Assembly (NCBI RefSeq): GCF_027497355.1
Contig: NZ_CP114909.1
Location: forward strand, 4,173,001 to 4,237,000
Origin: Micromonospora sp. WMMA1947
GTDB taxonomy: Bacteria; Actinomycetota; Actinomycetes; Mycobacteriales; Micromonosporaceae
Length of the DNA stretch: 64,000 nt
Reading direction: 5' to 3'
The translations under genes and the position numbers were made by a program. Every line of letters begins with the position of its first letter. The first letter of the stretch is position 1. The notes beneath the pieces were generated by a model. The model was not told the origin of the DNA. It searched no databases and saw only the letters and a program-made list of their open reading frames with translations. Below are positions 8,904 to 16,431 of the stretch, in pieces.

Positions 8904-9305
8904 GTGGGTCGTCGCTACGAGTTGTCTGACGTCGAGTGGGAAGCCCTGTCGAGGTATCTGCCGTCGGCGGTGACGGGTGGTCGGCCGCGGGTCGATGACC
9001 GGCGGGTGCTCAACGGGATCGTGTGGAAGATCCGGGCCGGGGCGGCGTGGCGTGATGTGCCGGCCCGGTACGGGTCGTGGCAGTCGATCTATACGCGTTT
9101 CCGCAGGTGGGCGCTCGATGGCACGTTCGAGCGGATGCTCGCCGGGATCCAGGCCGACGCGGACGCCGCCGGGGACATCGACTGGCTGGTGTCGGTCGAC
9201 TCGACCATCGTGCGAGCCCACCAGCATGCCGCCGGCGCTAAAGGGGGCGCGGAGAATCGGACGAACCACAAGATCACGCCCTCGGTCGAAGTCGAGGTGG
9301 ACTGA
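8904..9305 (+). CDS. IS5-family transposase, first frame (copy A)
   Basis: 133 residues carrying the N-terminal DUF4096-like domain (MGRRYELSDVEWEALSRYLP) and the first catalytic Asp in VSVDSTIVRAHQHAAGAKGG. The frame becomes non-homologous after about residue 115 and stops at 9305. An AAAGGGGG run at 9240-9247 would let ribosomes slip back one base into the second frame, giving a full-length DDE transposase of about 280 residues. Confidence 0.88.
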   Translation: MGRRYELSDVEWEALSRYLPSAVTGGRPRVDDRRVLNGIVWKIRAGAAWRDVPARYGSWQSIYTRFRRWALDGTFERMLAGIQADADAAGDIDWLVSVDSTIVRAHQHAAGAKGGAENRTNHKITPSVEVEVD

Positions 9306-9754
9306 CCACCAAGATTCACCTCGCCTGCGACGGCCTCGGGCGGACCCTGGCCTTCGTGCTCTCCGGCGGCAACGTCAACGACTGCACCCGCTTCATCCAC
9401 GTCATGGCCGCCATCCGTGTCGAGCGACCAGGTCCCGGCCGGCCCCGGGTCCGCCCGGACCACGTCATTGCCGACAAGGGCTACAGCTCCAAGGCCATCC
9501 GGGCGGCCCTGCGCCGGCGCGGCATCGGGCACACCATCCCTGAGCGCGCCGACCAGCAGGCCAACCGCCGCCGACGAGGCAACCGCGGCGGCCGGCCACC
9601 GGCCTTCGACAAGCAGCTCTACAAGCGGCGCAACGTCGTCGAACGCTGCTTCAACCGGCTCAAGCAGTGCCGCAGCGTCGCCACCCGATACGACAAGACC
9701 GCGACCTCGTACCAGGCCACCGTCACCATCGCCGCCCTACTCCAATGGTTGTGA
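9242..9754 (+). CDS. IS5-family transposase, second frame (copy A)
   Basis: This frame is open from just after a TAA at 9239 to TGA 9752-9754. It contains the family landmarks ALGRSRGGLTTKIHLACDG, the second catalytic Asp in VIADKGYSSKAIR and the catalytic Glu in RRNVVERCFNRLKQCR. It has no good start codon of its own before these motifs and is probably made by -1 frameshifting from the first frame at the A3G5 run 9240-9247. Confidence 0.85.
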   Translation, partial: RGRGESDEPQDHALGRSRGGLTTKIHLACDGLGRTLAFVLSGGNVNDCTRFIHVMAAIRVERPGPGRPRVRPDHVIADKGYSSKAIRAALRRRGIGHTIPERADQQANRRRRGNRGGRPPAFDKQLYKRRNVVERCFNRLKQCRSVATRYDKTATSYQATVTIAALLQWL

Positions 9755-9771
9755 ACCTTTGAAGACACGGC

Positions 9772-11016
9772 CTAGCGCGGGTGGACCCGCAGCGGCAGCG
9801 TCGCCAGCCGGCGTTGCATGAACAACGGCATCCAGCTCAACTCGGTCAGCCCTGCCTCGAACTCGGCCCGCGTCGCGGCCAGCTCCTCCATGATCATGCT
9901 GCCCTGCTGCCTGGCGAGCACGGCGCCCACACAGAAGTGCAGCCCGTGCCCGAGGGCGAGGTGGCGGTAGCCGGGTCGCAGGATGTCGAAGCGGTGCGGG
10001 TCGGTGTAGACGGCCGGATCGCGGTTCGCGGCGGCCAGCAGGACGAGCACCCGTTGCCCGGCCGGGATGACGTGGTCGCCGACCACGAGGTCCTCCCGCG
10101 TCCACCGACCTCCGCCGGCGGTCGCCAGCTGGAGCGGGCTCTCGTACCGGAGCACCTCGTCCACCGTGTTGGCGGCCAGCTCCGGCCGCTCGCGCAGCAG
10201 GGTGAGCTGGTCCGGACGACGCAGGAAGCAGAGGAACGCGCTGGCGGCGAAGGCGACAAGCGTCTCGTGCCCCGAAATGAACGTCAGGATCGCGTTGGCG
10301 TGCAGCTCCGCACGGGAAATGACCCCCTCGGTCTCGGCCTGGACCAGGGCGGTGAAGAGGTCCTCGCCCGGGTCCCGGCGGCGACGCTCGGCCAGCCGGC
10401 CGAAGTAGTCGTCGAATGCCTGGAAGCCTTCCAGGGCCCGCTCGAGTGAGCCGGCCGCGGCCGGGATGTCCGCAGCCGGGGAGAGCGCCTGCCCCCACTC
10501 CTTGAGCAGCGGCAGGTCCGACCGGGGCACCCCGAGCAGGTCGCCGATCACCTGGAGGGAGACCGGGAAGGCGAGCTCGTCGACCACCTCCAGCCTGCCC
10601 GACCGCACCGCCCGGTCGAGGATCGTCCGGGCGGTGCGCCGAGCCTCGGCGAGCGCACCGGCGATCGCCGACGACGAGAACGCCCGCCGGGTCAAGTTCC
10701 GCAGCCGGGTGTGGTCCGGCGGGTCCTGGAACAGCAGGGTCTGCTGCATCGGGTGCAGTTCGGTCGGCACCATGGAGAGCAGCATCTCGGCCACCTCGGG
10801 TGGCGGTTGGACCCGCAGACCCGGCTCGGCCAGCACCGCTGTCGCGTCCGCGTGCGAGGCGACGAGGTACGAGTCGAGGTACTCCCAGTAGACGGGGCCT
10901 CCCATTTCGCGGATGCGGTCGTACTCGGGGTACGGATCCGCGCGGAAGACCGGGTTGTACGGGTCGAAATCATCGAGGACGGGCGGGGTCAGCTGCGACG
11001 TCGGGGTGCCGCTCAC
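9772..11016 (-). CDS. Cytochrome P450 monooxygenase
   Basis: 414 residues. The landmarks are LLFQDPPDHTRLRNLTRRAF, the I-helix SGHETLVAF, ExxR as EVLRYESP and the heme loop LALGHGLHFCVG with the Cys ligand near residue 355. The I-helix has Leu where the second Thr often sits (GHETL instead of GHETT). It is clearly distinct from the P450 at 4841-6082. Its TAG stop codon (9772-9774) overlaps the CTAG target site of the IS5 element, so the insertion abuts the gene without visibly removing coding sequence. It lies 28 bp downstream of the FAD oxidoreductase and is probably cotranscribed with it. Confidence 0.9.
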   Translation of the reverse strand: MSGTPTSQLTPPVLDDFDPYNPVFRADPYPEYDRIREMGGPVYWEYLDSYLVASHADATAVLAEPGLRVQPPPEVAEMLLSMVPTELHPMQQTLLFQDPPDHTRLRNLTRRAFSSSAIAGALAEARRTARTILDRAVRSGRLEVVDELAFPVSLQVIGDLLGVPRSDLPLLKEWGQALSPAADIPAAAGSLERALEGFQAFDDYFGRLAERRRRDPGEDLFTALVQAETEGVISRAELHANAILTFISGHETLVAFAASAFLCFLRRPDQLTLLRERPELAANTVDEVLRYESPLQLATAGGGRWTREDLVVGDHVIPAGQRVLVLLAAANRDPAVYTDPHRFDILRPGYRHLALGHGLHFCVGAVLARQQGSMIMEELAATRAEFEAGLTELSWMPLFMQRRLATLPLRVHPR

Positions 11017-11044
11017 GGTCGTCTCCCTGGTTGCGGGTGGGGCT

Positions 11045-12289
11045 TCAACCGACCAGGTCGCCCTCGTCGGCGAAGGTGTCCTCCGGCAGCCGCCCGAGCA
11101 TGTCCAGCAGGCTGTCGGGCGAGAAGAAGTCCTCCGGCGTCACGGTTCCGGCGATGACGCCGAAGAAGCGGTTCGCGTGCTCCGGCGACGTGGCGAGGAC
11201 CTGGACGAGATGCTTGGTCATCGGGTCGAACTCGAAGCTCGCCGCCTCGCAGGTGAAGTCGTACATCATCGCCGACTCGGCGTTGCGCCGGCGCTCGTAC
11301 TCCGACATCACCTGGTCCCATTCCTGGGCGCCGGTCAGTGTCGCGTGCAGTGCCGCGCTGAGCGCCTCGGCGTCCCGCCACGCGTCGCTGATGCCCTGGC
11401 CGGTCAGCGGATCCTTGTGGAAGCCGGCGTCACCGAGCAGCGCCCAACCGGGTCCGTACGGGCGGCGGTAGTAGTTCTGCAGCGCTGCCGTCCCCTGGAA
11501 CCGCGACACCCGGGTGGCGCCGTCCAGCTCCCGGTCCAGGGCGGGAGCCGCGGCGCGGATCGCTCGGCGGTAGTGCCCCTCGATGTCGGTGCGGTAGGTC
11601 GCGGCGAACGAGTGCGGCCGGGCCGCCTGGATCAGGTAGGCGTCGTCGTGGGTGGGAATCACCCCGACCTGGGTGTCCTCGTGGATGAACACCTCGTTGC
11701 GGTTCCGGCGGTGCGCGGACAGCCCGTGCCAGTAGGTGTAGTAGACGACCGTGTAGGCGGGCCGCTCGTCGTAGCTCTCCGCGCCCACCGCGCGGGCCAC
11801 CATCGAGTGCCGGCCGTCCGCGCCCACGACCACGGTGGCCCGGATCGTCTCGTCCGCCCCGCCCGCGCTCCGGCCGCGGACGCCGCAGACCTGGTCGCCG
11901 TCGAACAGCAGCTCCCGTACCGTGAACCCCTCGCGTACCTCGACACCCCGGTCGCGTGCCGCGCCGACCAGCAGCGCGTCGAGCACCGTGCGTCGCGGGG
12001 CGTACGCCATGTCGATGCCGTCGACCGGCGGCGCGAAACCGCTGACCAGCGTGTCATCGAACCACCAACGGGCCTCCCTGATCGGCGGACAGCCGCTCGC
12101 GGCGAGCTGGTCCAGCAGCCCCCAGCGCCGCAGTCGGGCGAGCCCGCTGGGCTGGACGTAGTGGGTCGACAGCCGATCGCTGGGGAAGTGGGACCGGTCC
12201 AGTACGAGCACCCGGTGCCCGCGTTGGGCCAGCAGCATCGCGAGCGGGGATCCAGCGCAGCGTCCCCCGATGACGATGACGTCGTACAT
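11045..12289 (-). CDS. FAD-dependent oxidoreductase, paralogue of the one at 7347
   Basis: 414 residues starting at ATG 12289 behind GGAGG. It has FAD motif VIVIGGRCAGSPLAMLLAQRG, then VLDRSHFPSDRLSTHYVQP, mid-motif VVGADGRHSMVARAVG and GWALLGDAGFHKDPLTGQG. Shared unusual segments (FPSDxxSTHYV, LxRWGLLDxL, SGCPP, YYTYW, GDAGFHKDP) show common ancestry with the protein at 7347-8567. The homologous frame extends upstream on paper, but similarity begins at this ATG. Its promoter region is shared with the divergent SCP2 gene and the main PKS operon. Confidence 0.82.
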   Translation of the reverse strand: MYDVIVIGGRCAGSPLAMLLAQRGHRVLVLDRSHFPSDRLSTHYVQPSGLARLRRWGLLDQLAASGCPPIREARWWFDDTLVSGFAPPVDGIDMAYAPRRTVLDALLVGAARDRGVEVREGFTVRELLFDGDQVCGVRGRSAGGADETIRATVVVGADGRHSMVARAVGAESYDERPAYTVVYYTYWHGLSAHRRNRNEVFIHEDTQVGVIPTHDDAYLIQAARPHSFAATYRTDIEGHYRRAIRAAAPALDRELDGATRVSRFQGTAALQNYYRRPYGPGWALLGDAGFHKDPLTGQGISDAWRDAEALSAALHATLTGAQEWDQVMSEYERRRNAESAMMYDFTCEAASFEFDPMTKHLVQVLATSPEHANRFFGVIAGTVTPEDFFSPDSLLDMLGRLPEDTFADEGDLVG

Positions 12290-12571
12290 CGTGCCTCCGC
12301 TCCGGTGCGTTCCGCCCGCCCCGGCGCCATCCACCGGAGTGCTGTCGGGTGCGTGCTGACCATTGGCAGCCAACCAGCGTCGGCAGAGGGGCGTGAACCC
12401 CGAAGAGGGGGGCCGATCGGGTGCCCTCTTCGGTGTCCCGGACCGTTCAGCACGGGGGGCGCGGAAGCACTGCCCTCTCGGCGCTGTGCCCCGCCCGCCG
12501 CTGATGGTGGTCTTCAGTAACCAGGGGTCGCCGACCCCGAACCGGAACCGAGCGGAAGGAGTTCCTCTTCG
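12290..12571. promoter_or_regulatory. Divergent promoter region between tailoring genes and the PKS operon
   Basis: This 282-bp gap separates the leftward FAD/P450 pair from the rightward operon. It contains a perfect 10-bp inverted repeat (CCGAAGAGGG 12400-12409, CCCTCTTCGG 12424-12433), a small palindrome TTGGCAGCCAA (12363-12373), and CCGATCGGGTGCCC (12413-12426), which repeats the motif at 6134. AGCGGAAGGAG before 12572 provides the ribosome-binding site of the SCP2 gene. Confidence 0.45.
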
Positions 12572-13003
12572 ATGGCTATCGACACGACGAGGTTCGAGCG
12601 GATCAGGCAGGCGGCCGGTTCCCGGTCGGAGTCGGACGTCTTCGCCTTCGCCCAGGAGCACGAGGGCGGCGTCGGCGGGCTGCTCGACGAGGTCTTCGGC
12701 AACATGCCCGACGTGTTCCGCGCCGACCGGGCGAAGGGCCAGCAGGCGGACTTCCAGTATGTCATCAAGACGCCGGACGGCCCGCACGAGTACTTCGTCC
12801 GGATCCACGACGGCGTCTGCGAATCCGGTCGGGGGCAGGTGGAGTCTCCGCAGCTCACCACGACGGTGGAGCTTCCCACGTTCCTGCGGCTGGTGACCGG
12901 ACGGATCAACGGCATGCAGGCGTTCCTGCGCGGCAAGGTCAAGCTCTCCGGCAACACGCTCTACGCGGCCAAATTCGAGCACTGGTTCGAACGTCCGTCC
13001 TGA
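12572..13003 (+). CDS. SCP2-like sterol/lipid-carrier domain protein
   Basis: 143 residues forming a single SCP2-type domain: an N-terminal helix, LLDEVFGNMPDVFRADRAKG, a beta-rich core (FQYVIKTPDGPHEYFVRI) and the C-terminal signature FLRLVTGRINGMQAFLRGKVKLSGN. SCP2 domains bind hydrophobic molecules in a tunnel. It is the first gene of the rightward PKS operon. It may bind or present a long hydrophobic polyketide intermediate, which is an inference from domain and position. Confidence 0.82.
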   Translation: MAIDTTRFERIRQAAGSRSESDVFAFAQEHEGGVGGLLDEVFGNMPDVFRADRAKGQQADFQYVIKTPDGPHEYFVRIHDGVCESGRGQVESPQLTTTVELPTFLRLVTGRINGMQAFLRGKVKLSGNTLYAAKFEHWFERPS

Positions 13004-13038
13004 CGGGCGGCGGGCGGCGGTGTGTAGGAGGAGGGGTG

Positions 13039-13845
13039 ATGGGTTCCTGGCCGGAGAGCGGACGGGTGGCGTTGGCGTCACCGCGTACGTTGCGCTTCGC
13101 GGACACGCCTGTCGGGCTGCTGGCCGGTGGCATACGTCCGACGTCGCCGCCCCTGCTCACGACGCCGCTGCTGCTCTGGGACCTCGCCACCCTCGTGCCC
13201 ACGCCCGAACTGGACCGCGAAGTGCACCGTACGGCGCTGGCCCGGGAGCTCGGTCGGCCGGCGCCGAGGATTTTGTACCGCCCGGACCGGCGCACCGACC
13301 CGGTGGTGGCCGTCGACCTGCTGGATCGGTCGGGACGCGACGGTGAACGGGCCAGCAGCCTGCCCAGGCTTCTGGCAGCCCTCGCTCTCGTCCTGCGTCA
13401 ACGGGGACTGCGCCCGGCGGACGTCGACGGGCCACCGGGTGTCGGACTCGAGACTGTCGAGCTGGTCTCGCGGCACTGTCCAGGGCTGAAGCAGGGGGTC
13501 GTGGCCGCCTCGGTGCGACCCAACGCGCTGCTCAAGCTCCGTGCGACGGGCCTCGACCGGCACCTGTCGGACGCTCGGGCCTACGGCTCGGACGACTGCC
13601 GGTGGGACGTCCTGATCGGGCTGGCTCTGGCCCGCTCGGGGACGGCGGCCGGTGTCGTGGTGGCCACCGGCGGCGCGGAACTCGGTGCCGCCGCACGTCG
13701 GGCCGGGGCGACGGTGGTGGCGGTCGCGCCCACCACCCCAGATGCCGGGCGCTGGGCGGATCTGGTCGTACCCGGGCCGTTCGACGTCGTCACCGCACTG
13801 CGGCCGATGGTCGCCCCCGGAAAACGCCGGCCCGTCCGGTGCTGA
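13039..13845 (+). CDS. Degenerate HAD-superfamily protein (catalytic Asp motifs lost)
   Basis: 268 residues. The pattern of a HAD hydrolase is visible but worn. The N-terminal LLLWDLATLVPTPELDREVH aligns with hhhWDxDGTL, yet the second Asp of motif I is Ala. AASVRPNALLKLRATGLDRHL with AYGSDDCRW matches the motif II region (Ser retained). VVVATGGAELGAAARRAGAT stands where VIGDTPxD is expected, so the motif IV acids are gone. Phosphatase activity therefore looks unlikely, and a structural or binding role is possible. ATG 13039 is chosen over GTG 13036 because GGAGGAGGGG precedes it. It lies between the SCP2 and LLM genes. Confidence 0.6.
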   Translation: MGSWPESGRVALASPRTLRFADTPVGLLAGGIRPTSPPLLTTPLLLWDLATLVPTPELDREVHRTALARELGRPAPRILYRPDRRTDPVVAVDLLDRSGRDGERASSLPRLLAALALVLRQRGLRPADVDGPPGVGLETVELVSRHCPGLKQGVVAASVRPNALLKLRATGLDRHLSDARAYGSDDCRWDVLIGLALARSGTAAGVVVATGGAELGAAARRAGATVVAVAPTTPDAGRWADLVVPGPFDVVTALRPMVAPGKRRPVRC

Positions 13846-13885
13846 CCGTGACCATGCCGAGCCACCCGACCTTTGAGGAGTGATG

Positions 13886-14860
13886 ATGCAGCTGGGCCTG
13901 TCGTTGCCGACGGTCGGACCGCCCGGACGCCGTCGGTACCTGATCGACGTCGCCGAAGCGGCCGACGAACTCGGCTTCCACTCGCTCTGGATCAGCAGCC
14001 ACGTGGCACTTCCGAAGCAGCGTGACGGCAGCTGTCTGTATCCCCGGGCGAAGACCGCCGACGCGTACAACTGGGGCGTCGCGTGGCTGGAGCCGCTCAC
14101 GCTGATGGGCCTGGTGGCCGGGGTGACCGAGCGGATTAAGGTGGGCACCCACGTGCTCGCCCTGCCCTACCGCAACCCGGTCATCCTCGCCTCCGAGCTG
14201 GCCACCCTCGACCAGCTCTCGCTGGGCCGGATCATCCTGGGGGCCGGATTGGGCTGGATGGACGAGGAGTTCGCCATCGTCGGCGTACCCCGTCGCCAGC
14301 GGGGGGCTCGCACCGACGAGTACATCGAGGTGATGCGGACGCTGTGGCGCGGCAAGCGGCCGGTCTCCTTCCACGGACGTTTCGTCGACTTCGACGACAT
14401 GTGGCTCGCGGCCCGCCCGCACAGCGAGGCCGGCCCGCCCGTCTTCGTCGGCGGGAACACCGAGCACGCGCTGCGTCGCGTCGCCCGGCTCGGCGAGGGC
14501 TGGCTGGCCCACGAGCTGTACCCGGACGAGATCTTGGCCGCTCGCGAGACGCTGGCCCGGTTGAGCCACGAGGCGGGACGGGACCCGGCGGAGATCATGG
14601 TGACGGTCCGTCGGGGCCTGGTGCCTCCGTTCCCGGTCATGGACTTCATGTCCGACCGGATCAGCATCACCGGATCGGCGGAGGAAGTCGCCGCCCAGTT
14701 CGACGCCTACCGCGACGCCGGTGTCTCGCTTCTGGTCCTGGATCTCTCCATGCGACCGGCAGAAATGATCAAAACGATGGAGTGGCTGGTCGAAGAGGTC
14801 GCCACTGTTCAGCCGGGGAACGACCTGTCGACCCCGTCAGGATCCAGGGAGGGAATGTGA
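13886..14860 (+). CDS. LLM-class (luciferase-like, F420/FMN-dependent) oxidoreductase
   Basis: About 324 residues of a TIM-barrel luciferase-like family: LGLSLPTVGPPGRRRYLIDVAEAADELGFHSLW at the N-terminus (given as the region 13889-13987), then ERIKVGTHVLALPYRNPVI and LSLGRIILGAGLGWMDEEF, which are hallmarks of F420-dependent LLM oxidoreductases. ATG 13886 has GAGGAG five bases upstream; ATG 13883 and GTG 13880 are closer to it than is usual. Its ATGTGA end overlaps the GTG start of the acyl carrier protein, so the two are translationally coupled. It may reduce or hydroxylate a pathway intermediate. Confidence 0.82.
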   Translation: MQLGLSLPTVGPPGRRRYLIDVAEAADELGFHSLWISSHVALPKQRDGSCLYPRAKTADAYNWGVAWLEPLTLMGLVAGVTERIKVGTHVLALPYRNPVILASELATLDQLSLGRIILGAGLGWMDEEFAIVGVPRRQRGARTDEYIEVMRTLWRGKRPVSFHGRFVDFDDMWLAARPHSEAGPPVFVGGNTEHALRRVARLGEGWLAHELYPDEILAARETLARLSHEAGRDPAEIMVTVRRGLVPPFPVMDFMSDRISITGSAEEVAAQFDAYRDAGVSLLVLDLSMRPAEMIKTMEWLVEEVATVQPGNDLSTPSGSREGM

Positions 14861-15126
14861 GCACTTCACCGGAGATCGTCGGGGACAGCCGCCGCGATCA
14901 GCAGATCAAGGAGATCGTCTGCGACGTCCTCGAGATGGAACCCGCCGACGTGACCGACACCAGCCTGTTCAAGGAGGACCACGGCGCCGATTCTCTGCGC
15001 GCCATCGAGATCCTGGCGGCGCTGGAACGCGAGTTCGACATCACCATCGACCAGGCCGAGCTGAGCCGGATGGTCAACCTCAACGGAGTACGCGCCGTCG
15101 TCGCCGAGGCGGAAGCGAGCCGCTGA
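14857..15126 (+). CDS. Acyl carrier protein (ACP 1)
   Basis: 89 residues. The phosphopantetheine attachment serine is Ser46 in DHGADSLRAIEIL, followed by the acidic helix II and EFDITIDQAELSRMVNL, as in type II acyl carrier proteins. The GTG start overlaps the stop of the LLM gene (ATGTGA) and is preceded by GGGAGGGAA. The cluster has a second ACP at 24703. Having two may mean separate chains or separate starter and extension carriers. The usual DSL motif is intact. Confidence 0.92.
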   Translation: MSTSPEIVGDSRRDQQIKEIVCDVLEMEPADVTDTSLFKEDHGADSLRAIEILAALEREFDITIDQAELSRMVNLNGVRAVVAEAEASR

Positions 15127-15146
15127 TCCGAGCTGCCGGGGCACGA

Positions 15147-16415
15147 GTGGACGGGGAGGCCATGGAGAACCCTGAAGATCGCAGCGGACCCACCCAGGTG
15201 GTGGTGACCGGGCTGGGGGTCGTCAGCAGCATCGGCATCGGTGCGGCGGACTTCCTGGCCGGCCTGCGTAACGGCCGGACCGGTGCCAAGCCGATCACGG
15301 CCTTCGACACCGAGGGTTTCGCGTACGCCAACGGGTGTCAGATCGAGGACTTCGACGCCAGTCGGTGGTTGCGGCATACTCCGGCCGACAGTCTGGGCCG
15401 GGCGAGTCAGTTCTCGGTCGCGGCGGCCCGGATGGCGGTCGAGGACGCCGGTCTGCCCCTCGACGTGCTCCAGGGTAGGCGGGCGCTCGTCTCGGTGGGG
15501 ACCACCGACGGGGAGTCCCACGACCTGGACCGGCTCACCGAGACCGAGGTGCGGGAGGGCTATCCACAGCTGGATCCCGTCGTCGCCGCCCGCGTGCCCG
15601 CGGTGCGCCTCTCCACGAGCATCGTGCGGGAACTGGACCTGAGTGACGTGGAGACTCTGACCATCCCCACCGCGTGTGCCGCCGGCAACTACGCGGTGGG
15701 ACACGGCTACGACGCGATCCGCCTCGGTGACGCGGACGTCGCGCTGGTGGGCGGTGCGGACGCCCTCTGCCGCAAGACCTTCACCGGCTTCTACCGCCTG
15801 GGCACCATCGCTCCTGAAGCATGTCAGCCGTTCGACCGCAACCGGCGGGGCATCCTCACCGGGGAGGGCGCCGGCATCCTGCTGCTGGAGAGCTTGGAGT
15901 CGGCGCGGGCGCGGGGCGCCCGCATCTACGCCGAGGTACTCGGGTACGGCCTGAACTGCGACGCCCACCACCCGGTCGCCCCGGATCGGGACAGCATCGC
16001 GCGGTGCATGGAGCTGGCGCAGCACAACGCGGGGGTCAAGCCCGAGGAGATTGACTTCATCTCCGCCCACGGCACCGGCACCCGCGCCAACGACGTGACC
16101 GAGGCCGCGGCCATCCGGCGGGTCTTCGGTGACAGCCCTCCGCCCACCATCTCGGTCAAGGCGATGATCGGCCACACCATGGGCGCGGCGAGCGCCCTCG
16201 CCGCGGCCGCCTGCGCCCTGGCGATCTCGGAGAGCTTCATCCCGCCGACGGTGAACCACGTCGAGACCGACCCGGAGTGTGGCCTGGACTGCGTGCCCAA
16301 CCAGGCCCGGGAAGCGGAATTGCGGGTGGTGCAGAACAACGCGCTCGCCTTCGGCGGCAACAACGCGGTGCTCATCCTCGGCCGTTGCCGACCGGACGCC
16401 GGAGTAGCGGCGTGA
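15147..16415 (+). CDS. Beta-ketoacyl synthase (KS), complete catalytic triad
   Basis: 422 residues from GTG 15147 (an ATG at 15162 is an alternative; GGAGG is only 2 nt before it). The thiolase-fold KS motifs are complete: Cys177 in IPTACAAGNYAVG, His308 in SAHGTGTRAND and His343 in MIGHTMGAASAL. The N-terminal VVVTGLGVVSSIG and C-terminal NNALAFGGNNAVLIL are typical FabF/type II KS features. It condenses ACP-bound acyl chains with malonyl-ACP. No CLF directly follows; the next gene is another KS, so its partner is unclear. Confidence 0.92.
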   Translation: MDGEAMENPEDRSGPTQVVVTGLGVVSSIGIGAADFLAGLRNGRTGAKPITAFDTEGFAYANGCQIEDFDASRWLRHTPADSLGRASQFSVAAARMAVEDAGLPLDVLQGRRALVSVGTTDGESHDLDRLTETEVREGYPQLDPVVAARVPAVRLSTSIVRELDLSDVETLTIPTACAAGNYAVGHGYDAIRLGDADVALVGGADALCRKTFTGFYRLGTIAPEACQPFDRNRRGILTGEGAGILLLESLESARARGARIYAEVLGYGLNCDAHHPVAPDRDSIARCMELAQHNAGVKPEEIDFISAHGTGTRANDVTEAAAIRRVFGDSPPPTISVKAMIGHTMGAASALAAAACALAISESFIPPTVNHVETDPECGLDCVPNQAREAELRVVQNNALAFGGNNAVLILGRCRPDAGVAA

Positions 16416-16431
16416 ACGCGGGAGGTCGCAG

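Larger units (their letters stand above)
8863..9771 (+). mobile_element. IS5-family insertion sequence, copy A
   Basis: A 909-bp element with imperfect terminal inverted repeats: the left end reads GCGGTGTCTTCAAAGGATC and the complement of the right end GCCGTGTCTTCAAAGGTTC. It is flanked by CTAG on both sides (8859-8862 and 9772-9775), consistent with the CTAG target duplication used by some IS5-family members. It encodes a DDE transposase split over two frames. A second copy lies in inverted orientation at 28332-29240 and matches it in every translated frame I compared, which suggests recent transposition. Confidence 0.92.
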
